Positions 25,512-33,389 of a stretch of DNA of 64,000 nucleotides are shown one piece after another (positions within the stretch are counted from its first letter, which is position 1; each line of letters begins with the position of its first letter). The translations under genes and the position numbers were made by a program. The DNA lies in the NCBI GenBank assembly GCA_902806175.1, contig CADCVQ010000073.1, forward strand, positions 1 through 64,000, written 5' to 3'. Under the pieces are notes generated by a model. It saw only the letters and a list, made by a program, of their open reading frames with translations. It was not told the DNA's origin and ran no database searches. The DNA comes from an uncultured Solirubrobacteraceae bacterium (GTDB lineage: Bacteria; Actinomycetota; Thermoleophilia; Solirubrobacterales; Solirubrobacteraceae).

Positions 25512-25528
25512 ATACCCCCCGAGGGTAT
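25512..25528. promoter_or_regulatory. Palindromic operator ATACCC-N5-GGGTAT (copy 2) before the DedA gene
   Basis: The same perfect arms as at 19969-19985 (spacer CCCGA), ending 18 bases before the DedA start, immediately upstream of its GGAGGAGG Shine-Dalgarno. An extra half-site, GGGGTATG, lies at about 25493. A TTGACA hexamer at about 25474 could be the -35. This position would let a repressor block transcription. Confidence 0.6.
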
Positions 25529-25546
25529 GAACCGGAGGAGGCACGA

Positions 25547-26344
25547 ATGTCACTCGCGACGTCATATCCCAAGCGCTCCAAGGCTCTACGACCTCACCCC
25601 CGCTCCGCTGAGACGCTCTCGATGCGCACCGTCCTCAAACGAATCGCCGGCGGCGCGGTCATCGCCACACTCGTTGTAGGCGTCGCGACCGGCCGGCTCG
25701 ATCCGACCGCGCTCGCACGAGCGCTGGCTGGCGTCGTAGGCGACATGGGCGGCTGGGCTTACGCCGCGGTCGCCGGCATGGCGTTCCTGGAGACCGGAGC
25801 GTTCGTCGGCCTCGTGGTTCCCGGAGAGACCGTCGTCGTCGTCGGCGGCGTCGCCGCGAGCAACGGCGACGTCTCGCTGCCGCTGATCGCACTCGTCGCG
25901 TGGATCGGGGCTGCGATCGGCGACGCCACGAGCTTTCATCTTGGCCGTCGCTTCGGCCCCTCCGTGATCGCGCCGGCCGCCCGGCGACTTCGGATCTCTG
26001 ACCAGCGACTTGCATCGCTCGAGCGCACCGTCGCGCGCCACGGCGGCAGAACAGTGCTCGTCGGACGGTTCATGGGCTACATCCGAGCACTCGCCCCATT
26101 CATGGCCGGCGCATCCGGCATGCGCTACCGCGAGCTGGCGCCCTGGAGTCTCGCCGGCAGCGGCGCCTGGGCGATTGCCTTCACGCTCGTCGGCTACCAA
26201 TTCGCAGACGCCGTCGAGTCGGCGTCACAACGCACCTCGCTCGTGCTGCTCGCACTGGCCAGCGTGGCGGCGGCACTACTCGTAATCCGGCATCGCCGCC
26301 AGACACAGATCGCGCAGCAGCCGGTTCTCCGCGCCTCCGCGTAA
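25547..26344 (+). CDS. DedA-family membrane protein
   Basis: The 265-residue protein with about five membrane helices has the DedA/SNARE-associated (VTT) domain: FLETGAFVGLVVPGETVVVVGG, GDATSFHLGRRFG, and the conserved GRFMGYIRALAPFMAGASGM block with its essential Arg residues. DedA proteins support membrane lipid (undecaprenyl-phosphate or phospholipid) flipping and proton-motive-force homeostasis; some members give metal or peptide resistance. The strong GGAGGAGG Shine-Dalgarno and the adjacent palindrome point to controlled expression. The C-terminus is a basic tail. Confidence 0.9.
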   Translation: MSLATSYPKRSKALRPHPRSAETLSMRTVLKRIAGGAVIATLVVGVATGRLDPTALARALAGVVGDMGGWAYAAVAGMAFLETGAFVGLVVPGETVVVVGGVAASNGDVSLPLIALVAWIGAAIGDATSFHLGRRFGPSVIAPAARRLRISDQRLASLERTVARHGGRTVLVGRFMGYIRALAPFMAGASGMRYRELAPWSLAGSGAWAIAFTLVGYQFADAVESASQRTSLVLLALASVAAALLVIRHRRQTQIAQQPVLRASA

Positions 26345-26946
26345 GGGGTGCGGCGCGATTCGACCGTCGGCGGCGACGCGACGCGAGGAGTGTTGCCAGG
26401 CGCCACGGCCCAGCATCGATAGCCGCTCCTCAATCTGCCGACGTGGCATTCCGCGCAACGCGACGCACGAGAGTTCCGCTTGTCGACGGTTCCGGCACTC
26501 TCGTCCCGACCGCCCCTTCGGACGACAAGCAGAAGCACCGCGCCGTGGCGGCCGGGAGCGCTGCAACGCTGCGACAAGTAGCAGCGTGGATCGAGATGGA
26601 TCGTGTGCCGCTGAGCTCGCCACATGGTCCCGTTCGATGGTCAAACAGGCTCTCGAGATCGAGACGTCGAGGGCGCGCGCCGAGTTGCGGTTCCACGGTT
26701 CCGGCACGCTCGCTCACCGCCGCTGAAACGACGAGCCGCACTCCGGCTTCCGGGGTTGCGCCGGCGCCCCGAGCAGGCGCTGCCGATAGCGGGCCAATGG
26801 TCGTGACGCGGTAGGAGCGGTATCGGCACTTGGCGCGTCAGAACCGACACGCACCTGGCGGTGGCGCCCATGTCGGCAGCCGCGGTCACGTCCAGGACCC
26901 ACCACACGACCAGCGCTCCCACCGCCTCGCTGGGCGCCGATCGCGG
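26345..26946. other. 602-bp interval without a supported gene
   Basis: Frames here are Arg/Ala-rich without domains. An 18-base element ACGGTTCCGGCAC-K-CTCG occurs twice, at 26486-26503 and 26695-26712, in direct orientation. Otherwise I see nothing. Confidence 0.4.
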
Positions 26947-27309
26947 CTACGAACTCCCCGCGCCCGGCGCGAACGCCATGAACTCCACGCGATGGCCGCT
27001 CGGCGAGCGCACGAACGCGCGCGGCGAGCCCCAGTACTGCGTCCGCGGCTGCGGCTCGAAGCCGGCGTCACGCAGCGCGCCAAACGTCGCGTCGAAATCC
27101 GCCACGACGACCGCGACGTGGCCCTCGGGCGGCACCGTCGGCTGCTCGGCGTAGAGCAGGTGGATCTGCGTCGCGCCCGCCTGCACCCACGTCGAGCGCT
27201 GCGCCAGCGCGGGCGGCGCCTGCACGCGCGCGAAGCCGAGCAGCGCCCAGAAGCGCACGCACGCCGCGACGTCCTGCTCGCGAACCTCCAGGGCGGCGTG
27301 CTGGATCAT
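26947..27309 (-). CDS. VOC-family (glyoxalase/dioxygenase fold) protein
   Basis: The 120-residue single VOC domain begins MIQHAALEVREQDVAACVRFWALLGF and ends RAFVRSPSGHRVEFMAF. The candidate metal ligands are His4, His in QIHLLY and Glu in RVEFM. The substrate is unknown. Its ATG overlaps the stop of the MBL-fold gene by four bases (ATGA), making it the third gene of a HAD-MBL-VOC operon. Confidence 0.85.
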   Translation of the reverse strand: MIQHAALEVREQDVAACVRFWALLGFARVQAPPALAQRSTWVQAGATQIHLLYAEQPTVPPEGHVAVVVADFDATFGALRDAGFEPQPRTQYWGSPRAFVRSPSGHRVEFMAFAPGAGSS

Positions 27310-28079
27310 ACGCGGCTGCGCACCCGCTGCACGTTGGCGGCGTGGATCGCGCGCTGCGCCTCGCCGCGGCGCGCGATCGGAAGCTCCGCCTCGGGCAGCT
27401 TGGCGAGGTAGTTGAGGTCCTCGCGCAGGATCGCGGCGGCGCGGGTGGCGTCGAGCACCTCGCCGTGGCCCGGGACGACGTAGGCGGCCCCGTCGACGAG
27501 CGGCTCGAGGCGGCGCAGCGTCGCGATGTAGGCGTCGCGCGAGCCGCCGTCGGCGAGCAGCGGGACCTCGACCGGCGAGATGTAGTCGCCGCAGACGACC
27601 ACGCGCGCCCAGCCGATCCAGACGGCCATGCCGTCGGCGGTATGCCCGTCGGCGGGATGCAGCTCGAGCTCCTCCTCGCCGATCTCGCAGTGGCCCGGCA
27701 CCGGCAGCGCCTGGACCTGGCCCAGCGACAGCGGCGCCTCGCGGTCGAGGTAGTGCTCGTCGTCGAAGGCGCGCAGCTCGCGCGCGGCCGCGCCCGGCTC
27801 GGCGGTCAGGCGCGCGGCGGTCGTCTCCGCCACGCCCAGCGCCGCGCCCGGGAAGGCGAGCCGCCCGAGCAGGTGATCCCAGTCGGCGTGCGTGGCGAGC
27901 AGCCCGGTGAGCGCGAAGCCGGCATGCTCGAGCACCGCCGGCAGCACCTCGAGCTCGTCGGGAAACACGGGCGAGTCGATCACGAAGCACTCGTCGCCGT
28001 TGCGCACGATCGTGCAGGTGGTCTGCCAGACGCGGCTCGTCGCGACGAGCACGTCGGGATGCAGGCCGACGACCCGCAC
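27306..28079 (-). CDS. Metallo-beta-lactamase-fold hydrolase
   Basis: The 257-residue MBL-fold protein has the zinc motif THADWDHLLG (HxHxDH variant with Ala in place of the second residue), ADGHTADGMAVWIG, VVCGDYISPVEVPLL and VPGHGEVLD supplying the later ligands. The fold covers glyoxalase II-like, lactonase and phosphodiesterase activities; the exact reaction is not predictable. I chose GTG 28077-28079, eleven bases after the HAD stop; the longer open frame upstream is antisense to nothing conserved. It is translated with the VOC gene. Confidence 0.85.
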   Translation of the reverse strand: MRVVGLHPDVLVATSRVWQTTCTIVRNGDECFVIDSPVFPDELEVLPAVLEHAGFALTGLLATHADWDHLLGRLAFPGAALGVAETTAARLTAEPGAAARELRAFDDEHYLDREAPLSLGQVQALPVPGHCEIGEEELELHPADGHTADGMAVWIGWARVVVCGDYISPVEVPLLADGGSRDAYIATLRRLEPLVDGAAYVVPGHGEVLDATRAAAILREDLNYLAKLPEAELPIARRGEAQRAIHAANVQRVRSRV

Positions 28080-28090
28080 GACCCAAGCTC

Positions 28091-28780
28091 CTAGATGCCG
28101 AGCAGCTTGACCGCCTCGGCGAGGTTCTTCACCTCGGCCGTCGGCTTCTTCTGACCCGGCTCGAGCGTCTCCTTGCTGCGGTTGACCCAGATGACGGGGA
28201 TCTTGTTCTTCACGCAGGGCTCGACGTCGTGGTAGTAGCTCGAGGAGACGTGGACCCAGCCCTTCTTCGTCCCGATCCGCCGCGCGCATTCGGTGAAGTG
28301 CGCCAGGTCGGGCTTGTAGGAGCGCACCTGCTGTGCGGTCACGACGAGGTCGAAGTCGTGCGGGATGTGGCGCCGGGTCTGGCCGAGCAGCTTGTCGTCG
28401 ATGTTCGAGATCAGGCCGGTCTTGTACTTCTTGGCAACCTTGGAGACCTGGGGGTTGGTCTCCTTGAACGCCGGCCAGCGCTGCACGCTGTCGGGCAGAA
28501 ATCCCGAGCGCGAGGGCTCCAGCGGCCAGTCCAGGCGCTTGGAGATCTCGACGGCCGTGCGGCGCAGGACCTCGGCGTACAGCTCGTATGAGCCGGCCTC
28601 GATCTGGCGCTCGATTTCGTGGAAGTTCGTGATCAGCTCGTCGCGATCGATCGTGAAGCCGTCGCGGTCGGCCTCCTTCTCAAACGCGTCGACGATTCCC
28701 TGCTCCCAGTCGATGAGCGTGCCGTAGACATCGAAGGTGACGAGCGAGATCTGCTTGGGAAGCGCCATGAGGGCCGCCAT
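28091..28780 (-). CDS. HAD-superfamily hydrolase (haloacid dehalogenase type II-like)
   Basis: The protein carries the HAD motifs: nucleophile Asp in LVTFDVYGTLIDW (motif I), TGLISNIDD (motif II), the Lys in VRSYKPDLAHF (motif III) and HVSSSYYHDVEPC (motif IV). This arrangement is that of type II 2-haloacid dehalogenases and related phosphatases. The start is ATG 28778-28780, with a second ATG four codons later. It is first in the HAD-MBL-VOC operon and divergent from sucC. Confidence 0.88.
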   Translation of the reverse strand: MAALMALPKQISLVTFDVYGTLIDWEQGIVDAFEKEADRDGFTIDRDELITNFHEIERQIEAGSYELYAEVLRRTAVEISKRLDWPLEPSRSGFLPDSVQRWPAFKETNPQVSKVAKKYKTGLISNIDDKLLGQTRRHIPHDFDLVVTAQQVRSYKPDLAHFTECARRIGTKKGWVHVSSSYYHDVEPCVKNKIPVIWVNRSKETLEPGQKKPTAEVKNLAEAVKLLGI

Positions 28781-28844
28781 GATAGGAGCTTGCCCACCGA
28801 GCGGCCGTGCGCCGCGAGCCACGTGAACTATCGTGGCCTCGCCA

Positions 28845-30002
28845 GTGGACCTTCTCGAGTACAAGGGCAAGCAGGTTCTCGCGCGCTACGACGTCGCGCA
28901 GCTTCCGGGCCGCGAGGCGACCACCGTCGACGCCGCGGTCGCGGCGGCCGAGGACATCGGCTTTCCGCTCGTCATCAAGGCGCAGGTCAAGATCGGCGGC
29001 CGCGGCAAGGCCGGCGGCATCAAGATCGCCAACACGCTCGACGAGGTTCGCGAGCACGCGACGAACATCCTCGGGATGGACATCCGCGGCCACATCGTGC
29101 ACGAGCTGTGGTTGCAGCTGGCCAGCGAGATCGTTTCGGAGTACTACGCTGCGGTCGTCTTCGACCGCTCGGCGAAGGCGCCGCTCGTGATGCTCTCCAC
29201 GCAGGGCGGCATGGAGATCGAGCAGGTCGCGGCCGAGCACCCCGAGGCGCTGGCGATGCTGCACGTCGATCCGCTCGTCGGCTTTCACCCCTTCCACGCG
29301 CGGCGGCTGGCCTACGAGGCGGGCGTCGACGCCGACGTCGTCGTGCCGGTCGGCGACATGCTCGCGACGCTCTACGAGGTCTTCGTCGGCGAGGACGCGA
29401 CGCTCGTGGAGATCAACCCGCTCGTCATCACGCCCGAGCGTGAGGTGGCCGCGCTCGACGCGAAGGTCACGCTCGACGACAACGCGATGTTCCGCCACCC
29501 CGACAACGCGACGCTCGACGACTCGAGCGCCGCCGATCCGCAGGAGGCGATGGCCAAGAAGCGCGGGCTGACGTACGTCAAGCTCGACGGCGACATCGGG
29601 ATCTTCGGCAACGGTGCCGGCCTCGTGATGTCGACGCTCGACGTCGTCGCGCATGCAGGCGGCGCGCCCGCGAACTTTCTCGACGCGGGCGGCGGCGCGA
29701 AGGCGGAGGCGATCGCGGCCTCGGTCGAGGTGATCCTCGGCAATCCGAACGTGAAGGCGGTCCTCTTCAACGTCTTCGGCGGGATCACGCGCTGCGACGA
29801 GGTCGCCCGGGGCATCATCGAGGCCTACGAGATCCTCAAGCCGACCGTGCCGTTCGTCGTCCGGCTGGACGGGACCAACGACGTCGAGGCGCGCAAGCTG
29901 CTCGCGGACGCCGACCTGCCGCACGTCTATCCCGAGGCGACGATGGATGGCGCCGCGGCTCGTGTCGTGGCGCTGGCGCGGGAGGGAGTCGTCGCCGCAT
30001 GA
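28845..30002 (+). CDS. sucC: Succinyl-CoA synthetase beta subunit (ADP/GDP-forming)
   Basis: The protein has an ATP-grasp N-terminal domain (LLEYKGKQVLARYDV, GFPLVIKAQVKIGGRGKAGGIK, LVEINPLVI with the metal-binding site) and the CoA-ligase C-terminal domain (LDGDIGIFGNGAGLVMSTLD, ANFLDAGGGA, FNVFGGITRCDEVARGI). With SucD it converts succinyl-CoA to succinate with nucleotide phosphorylation in the TCA cycle. GTG 28845 fits the family start DLLEYKGKQ; GTG 28833 would add four residues. There is no Shine-Dalgarno, so the message may be leaderless. It overlaps sucD by four bases. Confidence 0.97.
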   Translation: MDLLEYKGKQVLARYDVAQLPGREATTVDAAVAAAEDIGFPLVIKAQVKIGGRGKAGGIKIANTLDEVREHATNILGMDIRGHIVHELWLQLASEIVSEYYAAVVFDRSAKAPLVMLSTQGGMEIEQVAAEHPEALAMLHVDPLVGFHPFHARRLAYEAGVDADVVVPVGDMLATLYEVFVGEDATLVEINPLVITPEREVAALDAKVTLDDNAMFRHPDNATLDDSSAADPQEAMAKKRGLTYVKLDGDIGIFGNGAGLVMSTLDVVAHAGGAPANFLDAGGGAKAEAIAASVEVILGNPNVKAVLFNVFGGITRCDEVARGIIEAYEILKPTVPFVVRLDGTNDVEARKLLADADLPHVYPEATMDGAAARVVALAREGVVAA

Positions 30003-30874
30003 GCATCCTCGTCGGCGAGGACACCCGCCTGGCGGTCGCCGGCCTGACCGGCCGCGAGGGCAGCTACCACGCGATGAACAACCGCCGCTACGGCACGAAC
30101 GTCGTCGCCGGGATCACGCCGGGCAAGGGCGGCCAGGACGTCGAGGGCGTGCCGGTCTTCAACACCTTCCGCCAGGCGGTCGCGGCGACCGACGCCAACA
30201 CGGCGATGATCTTCGTGCCGCCGCGCTTTGCCGCCGACTCGATTCTCGAGGCCGAGGACGCCGGCGTCGCGACGATCGTCGCGATCACCGAGGGCATCCC
30301 GGCGCACGACGAGCTGATCGTCTTCAACGTCCTCAAGCGCAACCCCGGCGTACGGCTCGTGGGCCCCAACTGCCCCGGCGTGCTGTCGCCGGGCAAGGCC
30401 AACGTCGGGATCATCCCGGCCGCGTTCTTCAAGCCCGGCAACGTCGGCGTCGTCTCGCGCTCGGGAACGCTGACTTACCAGATCGGCAACGAGCTGGCGC
30501 AGAGCGGCTTTGGCAACTCGACGATCGTCGGCATCGGCGGCGACCCCGTCCCCGGCTCGTCGTTCGTCGACATCATCGCCCTGTTTCAGGCCGATCCCGA
30601 GACCGAGCTGATCGTCATGAGCGGCGAGATCGGCGGATCGGCCGAGGAGGAGGCGGCGCAGTACATCGCCGAACAGGTGAGCAAGCCGGTCGTCGCCTAC
30701 ATCGCCGGGCTGACCGCGCCGCCGGGCAAGACGATGGGCCACGCGGGTGCGATCGTGTCGGGCTCCAGCGGCGGCGGCCAGGCGAAGATCGACGCCTTGG
30801 AGGCCGTCGGCGTGCGGGTCGGGCGGACGCCGACGCAGGTCGCGCAGATCGCCGTCGAGATCCTGCGCGGCTGA
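29999..30874 (+). CDS. sucD: Succinyl-CoA synthetase alpha subunit
   Basis: The 291-residue protein has the CoA-binding Rossmann domain (LAVAGLTGREGSYHAMNN), VGPNCPGVLSPGKANVGIIP, the SRSGTLTYQIGNEL block, and the phosphorylated active-site His in MGHAGAIVSGSSGGG. Its ATG overlaps the sucC stop (ATGA). A large structured inverted repeat starts seven bases after its stop and probably ends or processes the transcript. Confidence 0.97.
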   Translation: MSILVGEDTRLAVAGLTGREGSYHAMNNRRYGTNVVAGITPGKGGQDVEGVPVFNTFRQAVAATDANTAMIFVPPRFAADSILEAEDAGVATIVAITEGIPAHDELIVFNVLKRNPGVRLVGPNCPGVLSPGKANVGIIPAAFFKPGNVGVVSRSGTLTYQIGNELAQSGFGNSTIVGIGGDPVPGSSFVDIIALFQADPETELIVMSGEIGGSAEEEAAQYIAEQVSKPVVAYIAGLTAPPGKTMGHAGAIVSGSSGGGQAKIDALEAVGVRVGRTPTQVAQIAVEILRG

Positions 30875-30880
30875 CGAACG

Positions 30881-31045
30881 AGTGGTCCGTCTCGTGACGG
30901 GCCGCCTGAAAACCCGGGATGCCGGCGCCGGCTGGCAAGGACGCAGGACCGAAGGTGTGGCTCTGCCACATCGAGTGTCCGAGGACGCCGCCAGGCGGTG
31001 ATCGGCGCCCGGGGTTTCAGGTGGACTGTTATGAGACGGGCCACT
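30881..31045 (+). ncRNA. 165-nt structured inverted repeat downstream of sucD
   Basis: The arms 30881-30918 and 31008-31045 pair over 38 positions: 31 Watson-Crick, 5 G-U and 2 mismatches (30901 and 30912). All five wobbles are G-U in a plus-strand transcript, so the structure is better preserved in RNA of the sucCD sense. The 89-nt interior holds a perfect palindrome GCCGGCGCCGGC (30921-30932), a hairpin TGTGGC-tct-GCCACA (30956-30970) enclosed by GGAC/GTCC (30946-30949 and 30977-30980), and CCGC-cag-GCGG (30988-30998). It may be a 3' UTR element, terminator, independent small RNA or a MITE-like insert. There is no coding potential. Confidence 0.6.
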
Positions 31046-31084
31046 AGCTCGCGCGACCCGCGAGCGCGACGCCGGGCAGCAGCG

Positions 31085-32185
31085 TCAGAACGCGTAGCGC
31101 ACGCGCAGCCAGGGCGTGCGGCGCTCGATCAGGTCGAGCAGCTCCCGCACTCGCGCCCCCTTCCACCCACGCCGGTAGCGCACGTTCCAGCCGCCGGTCT
31201 GCGATCGCTTCGGCTCCTGCGTCGTGGGCGTCCAGAGCAGCTCCTCGGCGCGCGGGTGCCAGCCGAGGTTGACCTCGTGCAGCCGGTCGTTGTGCGTCAG
31301 AAAGATGATCTCGGCGGCCATCTGCGCCTTCGCGCGGCTGCTCGCGCCGGCGTCGAGCTCGGTGAGCAGCCCGTCCCAGGCGTCGAGCCAGCCGTCGCCG
31401 ACGATGACCGGCGAGAGGTTGACGTGCACCTCGTAGCCGGCCTCGACGAAGTCGTCGATCGCGGCGATGCGGTGCTTGACCGGATGCGTGCGCACGTCGA
31501 CCAGCCGCGACAGATCGCGCGGCATGAGCGAGAAGCGCACGCGGGTGGCGCCCCGCGGGTCGAGCTCGAGCAGGTCGCGGTTGACCGCCTTCGTCGCAAA
31601 GGACGCCTTCGCGCCGTCGGTCCGCGCGAACAGGTCGACGAGGTCGCGCACGTTGTCGGACACCCACGCGTCGACCGAGCAGTCGGAGTTCTCGCCGATG
31701 TCGTAGACCCAGTCGACGGGATCGCACTGGTTCGCAGTCGGCTTGCGTCCCTGGCGTGCAACGTGGCGCTCGGTCGCGCGCAGGATCTGCTCGATGTTCG
31801 CGAACACCGTGATCGGGTTGGCGAAGCCCTTGCGCCGCGGGACGTAGCAGTACGCACAGCTCATCGCGCAGCCGTTGGACTGCGACGGTGCGATGAAGTC
31901 GCTCGAACGGCCGTTGGGCCGCAGGCGCGGCGCCTTCAGCGTGCCGAGAACGAGCTGCGTGCGCTTGATCGCGTTCCAGTCGGCGACGTTGCCTGCGTTG
32001 CCGTGCAGGCCGGGGATCTGCCAGTGCGACGGGACCTCGACGACGTTGGCCTGCGGGAACCGGGCGAGCACCTCGCGCCCGCGCGGGAGCTCCATCGCGA
32101 CGCGCTCGGCGTAGATCGTGTCGATCGCCAGGAGGCGCTCGAGCGGGGTGACGGGTGTCGCGGCGTCTGGCATGAGCACATCCAT
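31085..32185 (-). CDS. Spore photoproduct lyase-family radical SAM protein
   Basis: The 366-residue protein has the radical SAM cluster CAMSCAYCYVPRRKG (CxxxCxxC), a Cys-rich NSDCSVD segment and SPL-type blocks (PSQSNGCAMSC, YDIGENSDCSVDAWVSDNVRDL, RVRFSLMPRDLSRLVD, YEVHVNLSPVIVG, EIIFLTHNDRLH). Classical SPL repairs thymine-dimer spore photoproduct. This family version is found in actinobacteria that do not sporulate, so the substrate may be another DNA or nucleotide lesion. The start is ATG 32183-32185, with ATG 32171-32173 as an alternative. It converges on sucCD and is divergent from an AraC regulator. Confidence 0.85.
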   Translation of the reverse strand: MDVLMPDAATPVTPLERLLAIDTIYAERVAMELPRGREVLARFPQANVVEVPSHWQIPGLHGNAGNVADWNAIKRTQLVLGTLKAPRLRPNGRSSDFIAPSQSNGCAMSCAYCYVPRRKGFANPITVFANIEQILRATERHVARQGRKPTANQCDPVDWVYDIGENSDCSVDAWVSDNVRDLVDLFARTDGAKASFATKAVNRDLLELDPRGATRVRFSLMPRDLSRLVDVRTHPVKHRIAAIDDFVEAGYEVHVNLSPVIVGDGWLDAWDGLLTELDAGASSRAKAQMAAEIIFLTHNDRLHEVNLGWHPRAEELLWTPTTQEPKRSQTGGWNVRYRRGWKGARVRELLDLIERRTPWLRVRYAF

Positions 32186-32350
32186 TGTGGTGGCGTCGGC
32201 GACCCCCGACGCGCCAGTCCGGGGCCCGTGTCGCACGTGTGCAGCGAACGCTCCGGGGTACCGCCGCGCGCGTGTCGCGGATGGGTGACAACTCGCGCCG
32301 CGGCCTGCGGTTGCCGGCCGCCCGCGGACGTCGTTTGCGATGCTGCGCGG

Positions 32351-32800
32351 GTGCCCGCGACGCCAACGACCTACGTCCCGCCGGCCCGGCACCTGCTGCG
32401 CGCCCGCGACCTTGCTGACGCCCGCTACACCGAACCGCTCGGCGTCGACGATCTCGCGCGCGCGGCGGGCCTCTCGCGGGCGCACTTCAGCCGCGAGTTC
32501 CGGCGCGCGTTCGGCGAGCCCCCGCACGCGTACCTCCTGACCCGGCGCCTCGAGCGAGCGGCCGCGCTGCTGCGGATGACCGATCGCTCGGTCGCCGACA
32601 TCTGCTTCTCCGTCGGGCTGCAGAGCGTCGGCTCGTTCACGACGAGCTTCACGCGCACGTATGGGATCTCGCCGACCGGCTACCGGGCGCGGTTTCCCCC
32701 CGCCGCCGCGCACGCCGTCGTCCCTGCCTGCGTGATGCGCGCCTACGGTCGCCCGCAACGCAGCACGTTTCGAGAAGACAGCGGCGCCGAGCCGACGTAG
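32351..32800 (+). CDS. AraC-family transcriptional regulator (DNA-binding domain only)
   Basis: The 149-residue protein is nearly all AraC double helix-turn-helix: LGVDDLARAAGLSRAHFSREFRRAFGEPPHAYLLTRRLERAAALL, then SVADICFSVGLQSVGSFTTSFTRTYGISPTGYR, with a basic tail. There is no ligand domain, as in SoxS/MarA-like members. The start is GTG 32351. A VOC gene follows after 40 bases with its own GGAGG, a common AraC-VOC pairing in which the regulator probably controls its partner. Confidence 0.88.
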   Translation: MPATPTTYVPPARHLLRARDLADARYTEPLGVDDLARAAGLSRAHFSREFRRAFGEPPHAYLLTRRLERAAALLRMTDRSVADICFSVGLQSVGSFTTSFTRTYGISPTGYRARFPPAAAHAVVPACVMRAYGRPQRSTFREDSGAEPT

Positions 32801-32840
32801 CGTCCTGCTCATCAACTCCCAACCCGATTTGGAGGACCCG

Positions 32841-33269
32841 ATGATCAGGATTTCCACAGCCCAGCTCTGGGTGCACGATCAGGACGAGGCGCTCGCGTTC
32901 TACACCGACAAGCTCGGGATGGAGCTGCGCGCCGACGTGACGTTGCCCGAGATGGGCGACTTTCGCTGGCTCACCGTCGGCCCGCCCGGGCAGGAGGACG
33001 TCGCGATCGTCCTGATGGCGATCCCGGGTGAGCCCGTGCTCACCGACGAGACCGCCGAGCAGGTGCGCAGCCTCATGGCCAAGGGCCTCGCCGGAACCGT
33101 CTTTCTCACGACGGATGACTGCCAGGCCAGCTACGAGGAGCTCAAGGCGCGCGGCGTCGAGTTCTCCGAGGAGCCCGAGGAGCGGCCCTACGGCATCGAT
33201 TCGGGCTTTCGCGATCCGTCGGGCAACAGCTTCCGGCTCACCGAGGTCAAGGAGCGGTCGCCCGCCTGA
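32841..33269 (+). CDS. VOC-family protein partnered with the AraC regulator
   Basis: The 142-residue glyoxalase-fold protein begins MIRISTAQLWVHDQDEALAFYTDKLGMELRADV and ends GIDSGFRDPSGNSFRLTEV. The GGAGGACCC before ATG 32841 decides the start over an ATG twelve bases earlier. Proteins of this pattern are often annotated as glyoxalases or antibiotic-binding proteins; catalysis is unproven here. The metal-ligand positions are only partly filled (no His at the first ligand position), so a binding role is possible. Confidence 0.85.
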   Translation: MIRISTAQLWVHDQDEALAFYTDKLGMELRADVTLPEMGDFRWLTVGPPGQEDVAIVLMAIPGEPVLTDETAEQVRSLMAKGLAGTVFLTTDDCQASYEELKARGVEFSEEPEERPYGIDSGFRDPSGNSFRLTEVKERSPA

Positions 33270-33389
33270 ACGCCGGTCGCTCGGTGCATGGCGTCTGGTG
33301 CTCGATATCCGAGCACCATTCGCCATCGCCGGTCGCGGCGCGGTGCCCAGGGGGGCGAATGTCGCGTGCTTGGGACCTAGAGTGTCCAG

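Noticed and set aside
30881-31045. Retron msr/msd or integron attC for the structured element
   Set aside because: There is no reverse transcriptase or integron integrase nearby, and the fold lacks the short attC-type R/L box layout. I kept it as an unassigned structured element.
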